Positions 1-8,009 of a stretch of 64,000 bases of DNA are shown piece after piece. This DNA comes from Microbacterium sp. 1.5R (lineage in GTDB: Bacteria > Actinomycetota > Actinomycetes > Actinomycetales > Microbacteriaceae), in contig NZ_CP018151.1 in assembly GCF_001889265.1 (NCBI RefSeq), positions 2,852,001-2,916,000 of the forward strand, given 5' to 3'. The translations under genes were made by a program, and so were the position numbers. The notes beneath the pieces were generated by a model that worked only from the letters and a program-made list of their open reading frames with translations, was not told the DNA's origin and made no database searches. Position 1 is the first letter of the stretch. The number at the start of each line of letters is the position of its first letter.

Positions 1-274
1 TGGTCGGCGCCGTCGGGATGAACGACAGATACGCCGGGTGGCTCGTCGTCAGGCAGGCGGGAGCGAGGATGTGCTCGAACACGCTGAGCGCCCGCTGCGA
101 TCCGAGACCCGCATCGGTGATCGTCGTGCCGACCAGACGGTCGAGCTCGGCGGGCGACTGGGGCTTGTCGAGCGGCACATCGGCCGCGAGCATCCGCCGG
201 CGCGAGTAGTCGAGCACTGCATCGACGATCGCCGTCGATTCGGCCGAGGCCGCGTGCATGCGTTCTGCTCCCAT
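1..274 (-). CDS. PLP-dependent (group II) amino-acid decarboxylase, N-terminal part, cut by window edge
   Basis: Only the first 91 codons lie in the window. The reading frame starts at the ATG ending at 274 (MGAERMHAAS) and stays open to base 1. It contains the stretch HPAYLSFIPTAPT, which resembles the N-terminal part of group II PLP decarboxylases (aromatic amino acid, glutamate or diaminobutyrate decarboxylase group). The substrate cannot be read because the Lys and substrate-pocket regions are outside the window. The ribosome-binding site AAGGA overlaps the stop codon of the upstream tetR, so the two genes form a coupled operon. A second in-frame ATG at codon 6 is possible. Confidence 0.75.
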   Translation of the reverse strand, partial: MGAERMHAASAESTAIVDAVLDYSRRRMLAADVPLDKPQSPAELDRLVGTTITDAGLGSQRALSVFEHILAPACLTTSHPAYLSFIPTAPT

Positions 275-283
275 GAGCTGTCC

Positions 284-1009
284 TTACCTGAGGGTTTCTG
301 CGGGCTGTGCGGGCTGTGCGGGCTGTGCGGGCTGTGCTGCCCGTCGTGCTGCGCCGGGCTCGAGATCGTCCGACACCGGAGCGGAGGGCTCCGGAACGTC
401 CGTCACGGGGACATCGAGCACGGCGGAGAGGGTGCGGCGAGCGAGTGCCGCCCGATCGCGCGGTGCCCAGTGCACGAGCGAGTGGGCGCTCATCCCGTCG
501 ACCATGGCGAGCAGCATCCACGCCGACGAATCGGGATCGACCCGCACTGCCGGATCTTCGGCGATCGCCCGGGCGATGAGGTCTTCGAGGGCGCTGTGCC
601 AGAGGTCCATCTCGGTGCGCACCCGGGTGCCGAGCGCCTCGTTGCGGGCTCCGAGCGCCCACGACTGCACCCACACCATCGCCACGTCGTCGCGCGAGTC
701 GTCGAGCAGCGTCTCGATGAGACGCAGCAGATTCGTGCGCAGGTCGACAGTCGGGTCGTAGGAGGAGATGACCTCTTCGCGCTCGGCCGCGACGATCGTC
801 GTGAAGACCTCGGCGACGAACGACTCCATCACGGGCCGGTAGTGGGCGACGAGAGCGGGTGTGACGCCGACCCGCGCAGCGACGGCGCGCACGGTGAGGG
901 CCTCGAGGCCGCTCTCCGAGGCGAGCGATACGGCGCCGTCGAGGATCGAGCGTTCGCGCTCCTCCGGCGGCAGCCTGCGCGGTGCGGCGGCTCTTGACGT
1001 GGTCTTCAT
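284..1009 (-). CDS. TetR/AcrR family transcriptional regulator
   Basis: The protein has about 241 residues. An N-terminal helix-turn-helix lies near residues 15-60 (ALTVRAVAARVGVTPALVAHY) and is followed by a TetR-type ligand domain. The C-terminal tail ends in four QPA units encoded by a perfect 9-bp tandem repeat, which looks like a low-complexity extension. The ATG at 1009 is preferred over the adjacent GTG at 1012 because a TANNNT box (TACGGT) sits 8 nt upstream, consistent with a leaderless transcript. It is divergent from the agmatine deiminase gene and co-operonic with the downstream decarboxylase, so these are its likely targets. The ligand is unknown; an amine or amino acid is an inference from the neighbours. 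Confidence 0.88.
   Translation of the reverse strand: MKTTSRAAAPRRLPPEERERSILDGAVSLASESGLEALTVRAVAARVGVTPALVAHYRPVMESFVAEVFTTIVAAEREEVISSYDPTVDLRTNLLRLIETLLDDSRDDVAMVWVQSWALGARNEALGTRVRTEMDLWHSALEDLIARAIAEDPAVRVDPDSSAWMLLAMVDGMSAHSLVHWAPRDRAALARRTLSAVLDVPVTDVPEPSAPVSDDLEPGAARRAAQPAQPAQPAQPAETLR
301..336 (+). repeat. 9-bp tandem repeat, four copies, inside the tetR 3' end
   Basis: The unit cgggctgtg occurs four times back to back with no mismatch. On the minus strand it encodes QPA repeats in the C-terminal tail of the TetR protein. Because the unit is a multiple of three, copy-number change would keep the frame and only change tail length. Confidence 0.9.
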
Positions 1010-1017
1010 CACGGGTT

Positions 1018-1052
1018 ACCGTATCACTCGTTGATCGCGTGTTCAATAGTGA
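1018..1052. promoter_or_regulatory. tetR/agu divergent promoter region with candidate TetR operator
   Basis: The minus-strand -10 box TACGGT for tetR occupies 1018-1023. TCACT (1024-1028) and AGTGA (1048-1052) form an inverted repeat with a 19-nt spacer between the two divergent genes. The right half lies in CAATAGTGA, a 9-mer that recurs inverted (TCACTATTG) in the kynA promoter at 3887-3895. Assignment to the adjacent TetR is inference. Confidence 0.35.
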
Positions 1053-1100
1053 CGGCGACTCTCGTTGCCGAGGTCGTGATCAGCAGCGAGGGAGACAACC

Positions 1101-2141
1101 ATGGCCTGGCACATGCCCGCCGAGACCGCACCGCACGACCGCACCTGGATGGCGTTCCCCGCCGAGGGGCCGACGCTCGGCGAGACGGCGACCGAGCGCG
1201 ACGAGGGCTACGAGACCTGGACCGCCGTCGCCCATGCGGTCGCCGAGTTCGAGCCGGTCACGATGATCGTCGACCCGGCGGAGATCGCCCGCGCCCGGCG
1301 GATGCTCAGCGGTGCCATCGACATCGTCGAGGCGCCGGTCGACGAGTTCTGGATGCGCGACTCCGGGCCGACGTTCGTCATCGACGACGAGCGACCCGGC
1401 GTGCTCGGCGCGGTGGACTGGATCTTCAACGGGTGGGGCGCACCGGCCTGGGCGCAGTGGCAGAAGGCGGCGCAGCACGCGCGCATCATCGCCGGGGCCG
1501 TCGACGCCGAGCTCGTGAGCTCGACCCTCGTCAACGAGGGCGGCGGAATCCACGTCGACGGCGAGGGCACCGTGCTGCTCACCGAGACCGTGCAGCTCGA
1601 TCCGCGCCGCAATCCCTACGCCGACAAGGCCCGCGTCGAGGCCGAGATGGCCCGCACTCTCGGCACCTCGAAGGCCGTGTGGCTGCCCCGGGGCCTGACC
1701 CGCGACTACGACGACTTCGGCACGAACGGCCACGTCGACATCGTCGCGACGATCGTCTCCCCCGGTCGGCTGCTGCTGCACGATCAGCAGGATCCCGCGC
1801 ACCCCGACCACGAGGTCACCCGCGAGCTGCGCGCGCACCTCGGCGATCAGACCGATGCCGCCGGTCGCCGCTTCGAGATCGTCGACCTGCCCGCGCCCGC
1901 GACCCTGCGCGACGGCGAGGGCTTCGTGGACTGGAGCTACGTCAACCATCTGGTCACCAACGACGGCGTCGTCGCGTGCGGGTTCGGCGACGAGAAGGCG
2001 GATGCCGCCGCGAGGGCCATCCTCGCCGACGTCTATCCCGGCCGCCGGGTCGTCACCGTCGACGCGCGCCCGCTGTTCGACCGCGGCGGCGGCATCCACT
2101 GCATCACCCAGCAGCAGCCGAGCGTGGGGGTGTCCGCATGA
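1101..2141 (+). CDS. aguA: Agmatine deiminase (agmatine iminohydrolase)
   Basis: This 346-residue enzyme of the guanidino-group-modifying superfamily converts agmatine to N-carbamoylputrescine and ammonia. Diagnostic segments are FWMRDSGPTFV (near residue 90), VNEGGGIHVDGEG and TNGHVDIVA. The C-terminal GGGIHCITQQQP carries the catalytic Cys334. The length is typical of the bacterial family. A good ribosome-binding site (GAGGGAG) precedes the ATG. The stop overlaps the start of the amidase gene (ATGA), so the two products are translationally coupled. It is probably controlled by the divergent TetR. Peptidylarginine-deiminase relatives share the fold, but the agmatine enzyme is the better fit. 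Confidence 0.9.
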   Translation: MAWHMPAETAPHDRTWMAFPAEGPTLGETATERDEGYETWTAVAHAVAEFEPVTMIVDPAEIARARRMLSGAIDIVEAPVDEFWMRDSGPTFVIDDERPGVLGAVDWIFNGWGAPAWAQWQKAAQHARIIAGAVDAELVSSTLVNEGGGIHVDGEGTVLLTETVQLDPRRNPYADKARVEAEMARTLGTSKAVWLPRGLTRDYDDFGTNGHVDIVATIVSPGRLLLHDQQDPAHPDHEVTRELRAHLGDQTDAAGRRFEIVDLPAPATLRDGEGFVDWSYVNHLVTNDGVVACGFGDEKADAAARAILADVYPGRRVVTVDARPLFDRGGGIHCITQQQPSVGVSA

Positions 2142-3853
2142 TCGACGTGGTCGAGGCGTCGATCGCCGACCTGCGACGAGCGCTGGAGACGGGCGCTGCC
2201 ACCTCCGTCGAACTGGTCGACGCCTACCTCGCGCGCATCGCCGCCTACGACGGCCCCGATACGGACACGGCTCTGAACGCGATCGTCGTCGCGAATCCCG
2301 AGGCGCGCACGGAGGCCGAGGCATCGGACGCGAGACGTGCCCGTGGCGAGACGCGGGGGCCGCTCGACGGCATCCCGTACACGGCGAAAGACAGTTATCT
2401 CGTGCGAGGGCTCACGGCGGCCGCCGGCAGCCCCGCCTTCGCCGACCTCGTCGCGCAGCGCGACGCGTTCACGATCGAGCGTCTGCGGTCGGGAGGCGCG
2501 ATCTGCCTCGGGCTGACCAACATGCCGCCGATGGCGAACGGCGGCATGCAGCGGGGCGTCTACGGCCGCGCCGAGAGCCCCTACAACGCCGACTTCCTCA
2601 CCGCGCCCTTCGCCTCCGGGTCGTCGAACGGCTCGGGCACGGCGACGGCGGCCAGCTTCGGCGCGTTCGGTCTGGGCGAGGAGACCTGGTCGAGCGGTCG
2701 TGGCCCGGCCACGAACAACGCCCTGTGCGCCTACACGCCCTCGCGAGGCGTCATCTCGACGCGAGGCAACTGGCCGCTCGTGCCGACGATGGATGTCGTC
2801 GTGCCGCACACCCGCACCATGGCCGATCTGCTCGAGGTGCTCGATGTGATCGTCGCCGACGACGCCGAGGTCCGCGGCGATTTCTGGCGCGCACAGCCGT
2901 GGGTGTCACTGCCGCAGTCCTCCGCGGTCCGCCCCGCGTCGTACCGCGCGCTCTCCACCGATGCGGCGGCGGCTCTCGACGGCGCTCGCATCGGAATCCC
3001 GCGCATGTACATCAACGCCGACTCCGACGCGGGCACCGCCGACGATGCGGGCATCGGCGGCCCGACCGGCCGGCGCATCGCGACGCGTCCGTCCGTGATC
3101 GACCGGTGGCAGGCGGCCCGACGGAGCCTCGAGGCGGCCGGCGCGACGGTCGTCGACGTGGACTTCCCGGTGGTGTCGAACTACGAGGGCGATCGACCCG
3201 GCGCCCCGACCATCGCCACCCGCGGGCTCGTCACGCCGGAGTACCTGCACCGCGAGATCGTCGACCTGTCGGCCTGGGCCTGGGAGGATTTCCTGCAGGC
3301 GAACGGCGACCCGCGGCTGCACACTCTCGCGGAGGTCGACGGGGCATCGATCTTCCCTCACCCTGAGGGTGCACTGCCCGACCGCTACACCGGCTTCGAC
3401 GACGACATCGCCGAGTACCCGGAATGGGTGCGCGAGAACCCCGGCGTCGGGTTCGAGGACATGCCCGAGCTGCCGGACGGCCTCCGCGGACTCGAGGAGA
3501 CCCGCCGGGTCGACCTCGAGCAGTGGATGGACGAGCTCGAGCTCGACGCGGTCGTCTTCCCCGCGGTGGCCGACGTCGGACCGGCTGACATGGATGCGAA
3601 CGAGTCATCCGCCGACCTCGGCTGGCGCAACGGCACCTGGATCGCGAACGGCAACCTGACCATCCGTCATCTCGGCATTCCGACCGTGACGGTGCCGATG
3701 GGTCTGATGGCCGACATCGGCATGCCGATCGGCCTGACGTTCGCCGGCCGCGCCTACGACGACTCGTCACTGCTGCGACTCGCGGCCGGGTTCGAAGCCG
3801 TCGGCGCGCCCGGCGAGCGGCGTACTCCCCCGCTGCGCACGCCGAGGCTCTGA
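2138..3853 (+). CDS. Amidase signature family enzyme
   Basis: This 571-residue protein carries the Ser-cisSer-Lys triad of the amidase signature family. Lys84 lies in IPYTAKDSY, Ser162 in the GSSNGSG segment and Ser186 in ETWSSGRGPA. The 24-residue Ser-Ser spacing is the family norm. The start is the ATG overlapping the agmatine deiminase stop; the longer upstream frame is only the shadow of that gene. Coupling to agmatine deiminase suggests it acts on the product, N-carbamoylputrescine, or on a related amide. That reaction is normally done by a nitrilase-family enzyme (AguB), so the role is inferred, not shown. Sequence alone does not identify the substrate. Confidence 0.85.
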   Translation: MIDVVEASIADLRRALETGAATSVELVDAYLARIAAYDGPDTDTALNAIVVANPEARTEAEASDARRARGETRGPLDGIPYTAKDSYLVRGLTAAAGSPAFADLVAQRDAFTIERLRSGGAICLGLTNMPPMANGGMQRGVYGRAESPYNADFLTAPFASGSSNGSGTATAASFGAFGLGEETWSSGRGPATNNALCAYTPSRGVISTRGNWPLVPTMDVVVPHTRTMADLLEVLDVIVADDAEVRGDFWRAQPWVSLPQSSAVRPASYRALSTDAAAALDGARIGIPRMYINADSDAGTADDAGIGGPTGRRIATRPSVIDRWQAARRSLEAAGATVVDVDFPVVSNYEGDRPGAPTIATRGLVTPEYLHREIVDLSAWAWEDFLQANGDPRLHTLAEVDGASIFPHPEGALPDRYTGFDDDIAEYPEWVRENPGVGFEDMPELPDGLRGLEETRRVDLEQWMDELELDAVVFPAVADVGPADMDANESSADLGWRNGTWIANGNLTIRHLGIPTVTVPMGLMADIGMPIGLTFAGRAYDDSSLLRLAAGFEAVGAPGERRTPPLRTPRL

Positions 3854-3886
3854 CCCCGGCGGAAGCCGGTCCCACCGCGCGACATT

Positions 3887-3920
3887 TCACTATTGTGACG
3901 CTCGCCACGATTGTTATATG
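3887..3920 (+). promoter_or_regulatory. Promoter of the kynurenine operon with overlapping palindrome
   Basis: A sigma-70-like promoter is visible: -35 TTGTGA at 3893-3898 and -10 TATATG at 3915-3920, with a 16-nt spacer. The palindrome TCAC-TATT-GTGA (3887-3898) overlaps the -35 box, so a bound regulator would block RNA polymerase. The regulator may be the PaaX-type protein encoded at the operon's end, or the TetR whose own promoter shares a 9-mer with this site. Confidence 0.5.
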
Positions 3921-3922
3921 TT

Positions 3923-3946
3923 CTTCCTGTCCGTCACGACAGGAAG
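3923..3946 (+). promoter_or_regulatory. 9-6-9 inverted repeat burying the kynA ribosome-binding site
   Basis: CTTCCTGTC (3923-3931) and GACAGGAAG (3938-3946) are perfect complements around CGTCAC. The kynA ribosome-binding sequence AGGAAG (3941-3946) lies wholly in the 3' arm. As DNA this could be an operator just downstream of the -10 box. As RNA it could mask the ribosome-binding site, although transcription may begin inside the 5' arm and leave only part of the stem. Confidence 0.5.
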
Positions 3947-3952
3947 CGACCC

Positions 3953-4807
3953 ATGAGCACCGAGAACAACGAGCGCGAGCTCGAGGCCGGCATCGTCACC
4001 GATCTGTCCGGACGCATGACGTACGGGTCGTATCTGTCGCTCGACCAGCTGCTCACCGCCCAGAATCCCGTCAGCGTCCCGGAGCACCATGATGAGCTGC
4101 TGTTCATCATCCAGCACCAGACGACCGAGCTCTGGCTCAAGCAGCTGCTGCACGAGCTGTCGTCCGCACGCCAGCTGCTCGCGAGCGACGACCTCCGTGA
4201 GGCGCTGAAGAGGGTCGCGCGGGTCAAGCGCATCCAGGACGTCATGACCCAGCAGTGGGCGATCCTCGCGACGCTCACGCCCACCGAATACGCGCAGTTC
4301 CGCGGAGCGCTCGGCAATTCCTCCGGCTTCCAGTCGGTGCAGTACCGCGCCGTCGAGTTCGCGCTGGGCAACAAGAACGAGAAGATGCTGAGTGTCTTCA
4401 GCGACCACCCCGCGAACCTCGCGCTGCTCACCGCCGAATGGCACAAGCCGACGCTCTATGACGAGTTCCTGCGCTACGCCTCGCGACGCGGCCTCCCGAT
4501 CCCGACCGAGATCCTCGACCGGGACGTGCGTCTCCCCTACCGCGAGACGCCCGCACTCGTGCCGGCCATCCGCGAGATCTACCAGAACCACCAGCAGCAC
4601 TGGGATCTGTATGAAGCGTGCGAAGACCTCGTCGACCTCGAGGACAACTTCCAGTTCTGGCGCTTCCGTCACCTCAAGACCGTCGCGCGCACGATCGGCA
4701 TGAAGGTCGGCACCGGCGGCTCGAGCGGAGTCGGATTCCTGCAGCGCGCCCTCGACCTGACGTTCTTCCCCGAGCTCTACACCGTGCGCACCGAGATCGG
4801 CGGCTGA
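3953..4807 (+). CDS. kynA: Tryptophan 2,3-dioxygenase
   Basis: This 284-residue heme enzyme opens the indole ring of L-tryptophan to N-formylkynurenine, the first step of the kynurenine pathway. The segment FIIQHQTTELWLKQLLHEL carries distal His55, and RFRHLKTVARTIG carries proximal heme ligand His240. Both fall at the residue numbers known for the Xanthomonas enzyme. The start at 3953 is chosen because AGGAAG precedes it; an upstream in-frame start would add an untypical leader. The stop overlaps the next start (TGATG), so the amidohydrolase is translationally coupled. Confidence 0.96.
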   Translation: MSTENNERELEAGIVTDLSGRMTYGSYLSLDQLLTAQNPVSVPEHHDELLFIIQHQTTELWLKQLLHELSSARQLLASDDLREALKRVARVKRIQDVMTQQWAILATLTPTEYAQFRGALGNSSGFQSVQYRAVEFALGNKNEKMLSVFSDHPANLALLTAEWHKPTLYDEFLRYASRRGLPIPTEILDRDVRLPYRETPALVPAIREIYQNHQQHWDLYEACEDLVDLEDNFQFWRFRHLKTVARTIGMKVGTGGSSGVGFLQRALDLTFFPELYTVRTEIGG

Positions 4808-5865
4808 TGCACGCGGCGACCTTCTTCGACGGCGAAGGATGGCGCGACGGCATCATCGACCGCGACGGCGAGCGGATGCGGCTCCGCGCCGAGCCTCCCG
4901 CCCGCGATCTGCCCCGTCTGGCCGGCGTGGTCATCGGTGGCTTCACCGACCACCACGTGCACCTTCAGCTCGTCGACCACACGCTGCTCGCGAGCTCGAC
5001 CCTGGGCCGCGTGGTCGACCTCGGGGCGGACCCGGCCGTCATCGAACCGCTGTCCCGGCCATCGGCGCTCCACGACTCCGGAGATCTGCGCCACACCATC
5101 CCGGATTATGCGGATGTCCGCCGAGCCGACGCGGGGATTCCGGAGTTCCGGCGAACCGACGCCTCGCACCGTGTCCAGGTCGACTTCGCCGGCGCATTCC
5201 TCACTCCCGTCGGCGGGTACCCGAGTGACCGCGACTGGGCCCCCACAGGATCCTTCCGCGAGATCACGGACGCAGAGACGGCGCGCGCGGCCGTCACCGC
5301 GATGGCGGATGCCGGAGCATCCTGCATCAAGGTGGCGAGCAACGCCACCGCGGGCCCCGTCTTCGACGACGACCTGTTCCGCACGATCGTCGACGCCGCC
5401 TCGGCCCGCGGGCTGTCCGTGGTCGCCCATGCCGAGGGACCGGGCCAGGCGCAGCGCGCCGCCCGCCTCGGGGCCGCCCGTCTCGCCCATGCACCGTTCA
5501 CCGAACGGCTCGCCGACGACGAGATCGCCCGACAGGCGGCATCCGTCTCGTGGATCTCGACGCTCGCGATCCACGATGCAGACAGCGACGAGCGAGCCAC
5601 CGCGGTCGACAACGTCCGCCGCTTCCACGCCGCCGGCGGAATGGTGCTCTACGGCACCGACATGGGCAACGGTCCGACGCCCGTGGGCCTGAACCCCGCC
5701 GAGCTCGCAGCGCTCCGCGAGGCGAACATCGCGGGCGATGACCTCCTGCGCGCTCTCGCGCCGCTGGACCCGCTCGATTCCGCCGTTCTGCTCCTGAGAC
5801 TCCCCGGCATCGACGCCGATCCGACACTCGCCCGCCCGCTGACCAGCGCCGATCTGAAGGCATGA
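4807..5865 (+). CDS. Amidohydrolase family protein, candidate N-formylkynurenine formamidase
   Basis: This 352-residue metal-dependent amidohydrolase has a full ligand set: His50 and His52 in TDHHVHL, a candidate carboxylated Lys175 (CIKVASN), His208 (VVAHAEG), His228 (LAHAPF) and Asp285 (YGTDMGN). It sits between tryptophan dioxygenase and kynureninase, exactly where formamidase is needed, and no KynB-type cyclase or alpha/beta-hydrolase formamidase is present in the operon. The proposed reaction, hydrolysis of N-formylkynurenine to kynurenine and formate, is inferred from context. Imidazolonepropionase-like or other cyclic amidase activity remains possible. Confidence 0.85.
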   Translation: MHAATFFDGEGWRDGIIDRDGERMRLRAEPPARDLPRLAGVVIGGFTDHHVHLQLVDHTLLASSTLGRVVDLGADPAVIEPLSRPSALHDSGDLRHTIPDYADVRRADAGIPEFRRTDASHRVQVDFAGAFLTPVGGYPSDRDWAPTGSFREITDAETARAAVTAMADAGASCIKVASNATAGPVFDDDLFRTIVDAASARGLSVVAHAEGPGQAQRAARLGAARLAHAPFTERLADDEIARQAASVSWISTLAIHDADSDERATAVDNVRRFHAAGGMVLYGTDMGNGPTPVGLNPAELAALREANIAGDDLLRALAPLDPLDSAVLLLRLPGIDADPTLARPLTSADLKA

Positions 5866-5866
5866 C

Positions 5867-7132
5867 ATGACCGACTCACCCGAGACCACGACCGCCGCTC
5901 CGACCGCCGACAGCACCCTCCTCGACCTCGCGCAGGCTCTCGACGCGGCCGATCCGCTGCATTCGCATCTTTCCGCCTTCGCCGAAGCGCCCGGCGTCGG
6001 CGCCTACCTCGACGGCAACTCGCTCGGCCGGCCCCTGAAGGACACCCCCGAGAAGCTCGCCGCATTCGTGCGCGACGACTGGGGCACCCGCCTGATCCGC
6101 TCGTGGGACGAGCAGTGGATGGCCCTTCCGATGGAGCTCGGCGATCGTATCGGACGTGTCACCCTCGGCGCCGCCGCGGGTCAGACCGTGGTCGCCGACT
6201 CGACCAGCGTGCTGATCTACAAGCTGATGCGCGCGGCCGCCACCGCCGACCCCTCGCGCACCGAGCTCGTCATCGAGGCGGGCAACTTCCCGACCGACCG
6301 GTTCATGGCCGAGGGCGTCGCCGCCGAGACCGGCATGACGGTGCGGTGGATCGAGCCCGATCCCGTGCTCGGGGTGCAGATGGCCGATGTGGTCGCTGCG
6401 ATCTCTGCGAAGACGGCGCTCGTGTCGCTGAGCCACGTCGACTACCGCTCCGGCGCCCTCGCCGATATGCCGGCGATCACCACCGCGGTGCACGAGGTCG
6501 GCGCGCTGATGATGTGGGATCTGTGCCACTCGGCCGGCGTGATCCCCATGCAGCTCGACGACTGGGGCGTCGACATGGCCGTCGGGTGCACCTACAAGTA
6601 CCTCAACGGCGGCCCCGGCTCCCCCGCGTTCGCCTACCTGCGGCGCGAGCATCAGGGCGTGCTGCGCCAGCCGATCCAGGGGTGGTGGAGCGCCGCCGAC
6701 ATCTTCGCGATGGGTCCGCAGTACGAGCCGGCCGGCGACATCCGTCAGCTGCTCAGCGGCACTCCCCCGATCACCTCGATGCTCGCGATGCAGGGCATGC
6801 TCGACCTCATCGAGCAGGCGTCGGTCGAGGCGATCCGTGAGAAGTCGCTCTCGCTCACCGATTTCGCGGTCCGCGCCCACGACGAGGTGCTCGCACCTCT
6901 CGGCGTGCGCCTGCTCAGCACCCGCGACGCCGCACAGCGCGGAAGCCACGTGACCATCGGCCACCCCGACTTCCGCGCGGTGACGCAGCGACTGTGGGCC
7001 GACGGCATCATCCCCGACTTCCGCTTCCCCGACGGCATCCGTCTGGGGCTCTCCCCTCTCAGCACGTCGTATGTCGAGACGCTCACCGGCGTCCTCGCCG
7101 TGCGCGACGCACTGGAGTCGCATGACCGCTGA
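5867..7132 (+). CDS. kynU: Kynureninase
   Basis: This 421-residue PLP enzyme (fold type I) cleaves kynurenine to anthranilate and alanine. The PLP-binding lysine is Lys244 in GCTYKYLNGGPGSPAF, the family signature. MMWDLCHSAG supplies the aspartate that contacts the pyridine nitrogen, and YLDGNSLGRP lies near the N terminus. The length matches bacterial kynureninases. It starts 1 nt after the amidohydrolase stop, and its end overlaps the PaaX-type regulator by 11 nt. With kynA and the amidohydrolase it gives a complete route from tryptophan to anthranilate. No anthranilate-degrading genes are in the window. Confidence 0.96.
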   Translation: MTDSPETTTAAPTADSTLLDLAQALDAADPLHSHLSAFAEAPGVGAYLDGNSLGRPLKDTPEKLAAFVRDDWGTRLIRSWDEQWMALPMELGDRIGRVTLGAAAGQTVVADSTSVLIYKLMRAAATADPSRTELVIEAGNFPTDRFMAEGVAAETGMTVRWIEPDPVLGVQMADVVAAISAKTALVSLSHVDYRSGALADMPAITTAVHEVGALMMWDLCHSAGVIPMQLDDWGVDMAVGCTYKYLNGGPGSPAFAYLRREHQGVLRQPIQGWWSAADIFAMGPQYEPAGDIRQLLSGTPPITSMLAMQGMLDLIEQASVEAIREKSLSLTDFAVRAHDEVLAPLGVRLLSTRDAAQRGSHVTIGHPDFRAVTQRLWADGIIPDFRFPDGIRLGLSPLSTSYVETLTGVLAVRDALESHDR

Positions 7133-8009
7133 CCGCGCAGAGGCGACCACAGGCCCCGTGCTCGATGACATCGATGCGCGCCCCGGCAGCACCGCCTCCC
7201 TCTTGCGCACTCTGGTCGGGCTGTATCTGCGACCTCTCGGCGGCTGGATCTCGACGGCCGACCTGGTCGCCCTCGCCGGCGATCTCGGGATCCCCACGGC
7301 GCAGGCGCGCACCGGCGTCACCCGTCTCAAGCAGAAGGGACTGCTGCTCGCCGAGCGCAGGCACGCGGCCGGGTATCTGCTGAATCCGGATGCCGCGACG
7401 ATGCTCGAGCGCGGCGATCGGCGCATCTTCGAGATGCGCGAGATGACGGATGCCGACAGCTGGTGCCTCATCTCGTTCTCGATGCCCGAGAGCGCGCGAG
7501 CCACCCGGCACCAGCTTCGCCGTCGCCTGCAGTGGATCGGGGCGGGTGTCGTCTCGCCTGCGCTGTGGATCTGTCCGGGGCATCTGCAGGGCGAGGTGCA
7601 GGAGATCGTCGACGACCTCGAAGCGAGCGAGTGGGTGACCCTGTTCCAGGCCGGCACGCCGACGACGGCCCGCACACTGCCCGAGGCCGCCGCCGACTGG
7701 TGGGACCTCGAGTCGCTGCGCGCCGAGCACCTCGCGTTCCAGGCCTCGCTCGCGACGCTGCCCACCGCGCCGTTCGCCGCGTATGTGCAGCTGCTCGACC
7801 GCTGGCGAGTGCTGCCCTACGTCGATCCGGGGCTGCCGCCGTCGATGCTGCCGGCCGAGTGGCCCGGTCGGCGCAGCGTCGCCGAGTTCCAGAGGCTGTC
7901 GACAGAGCTGTCGGATGCCGCGTGGCGGCGTGTGCGCGACGTCACGCGACACTCCGCGGCCGGAAGCTCCGCGACCGGCGCCGAGCTCACCGCGGCGGGG
8001 CGGTCGTAG
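7122..8009 (+). CDS. PaaX family transcriptional regulator
   Basis: This 295-residue protein resembles PaaX, the phenylacetyl-CoA-responsive repressor. It has an N-terminal winged helix (LLRTLVGLYLRPLGGWIS, then a recognition segment near ARTGVTRLKQKGLL), a central ferredoxin-like part and a C-terminal PaaX_C region. The ATG at 7122 overlaps the kynU stop, so it is made from the same mRNA and probably autoregulates the operon. Kynurenine genes are more often under Lrp-type control (KynR), so a PaaX-type regulator here is unusual. A kynurenine-pathway intermediate or its CoA ester as ligand is only a guess. Its 3' end overlaps the convergent lacI gene by 23 bp. Confidence 0.85.
   Translation: MTADRAEATTGPVLDDIDARPGSTASLLRTLVGLYLRPLGGWISTADLVALAGDLGIPTAQARTGVTRLKQKGLLLAERRHAAGYLLNPDAATMLERGDRRIFEMREMTDADSWCLISFSMPESARATRHQLRRRLQWIGAGVVSPALWICPGHLQGEVQEIVDDLEASEWVTLFQAGTPTTARTLPEAAADWWDLESLRAEHLAFQASLATLPTAPFAAYVQLLDRWRVLPYVDPGLPPSMLPAEWPGRRSVAEFQRLSTELSDAAWRRVRDVTRHSAAGSSATGAELTAAGRS

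Noticed and set aside
38..997. Plus-strand open frame of 319 codons opposite tetR
   Set aside because: It is antisense to a clear TetR gene, is rich in Arg, His and Gly typical of GC-rich shadow frames, and has no recognisable domain.
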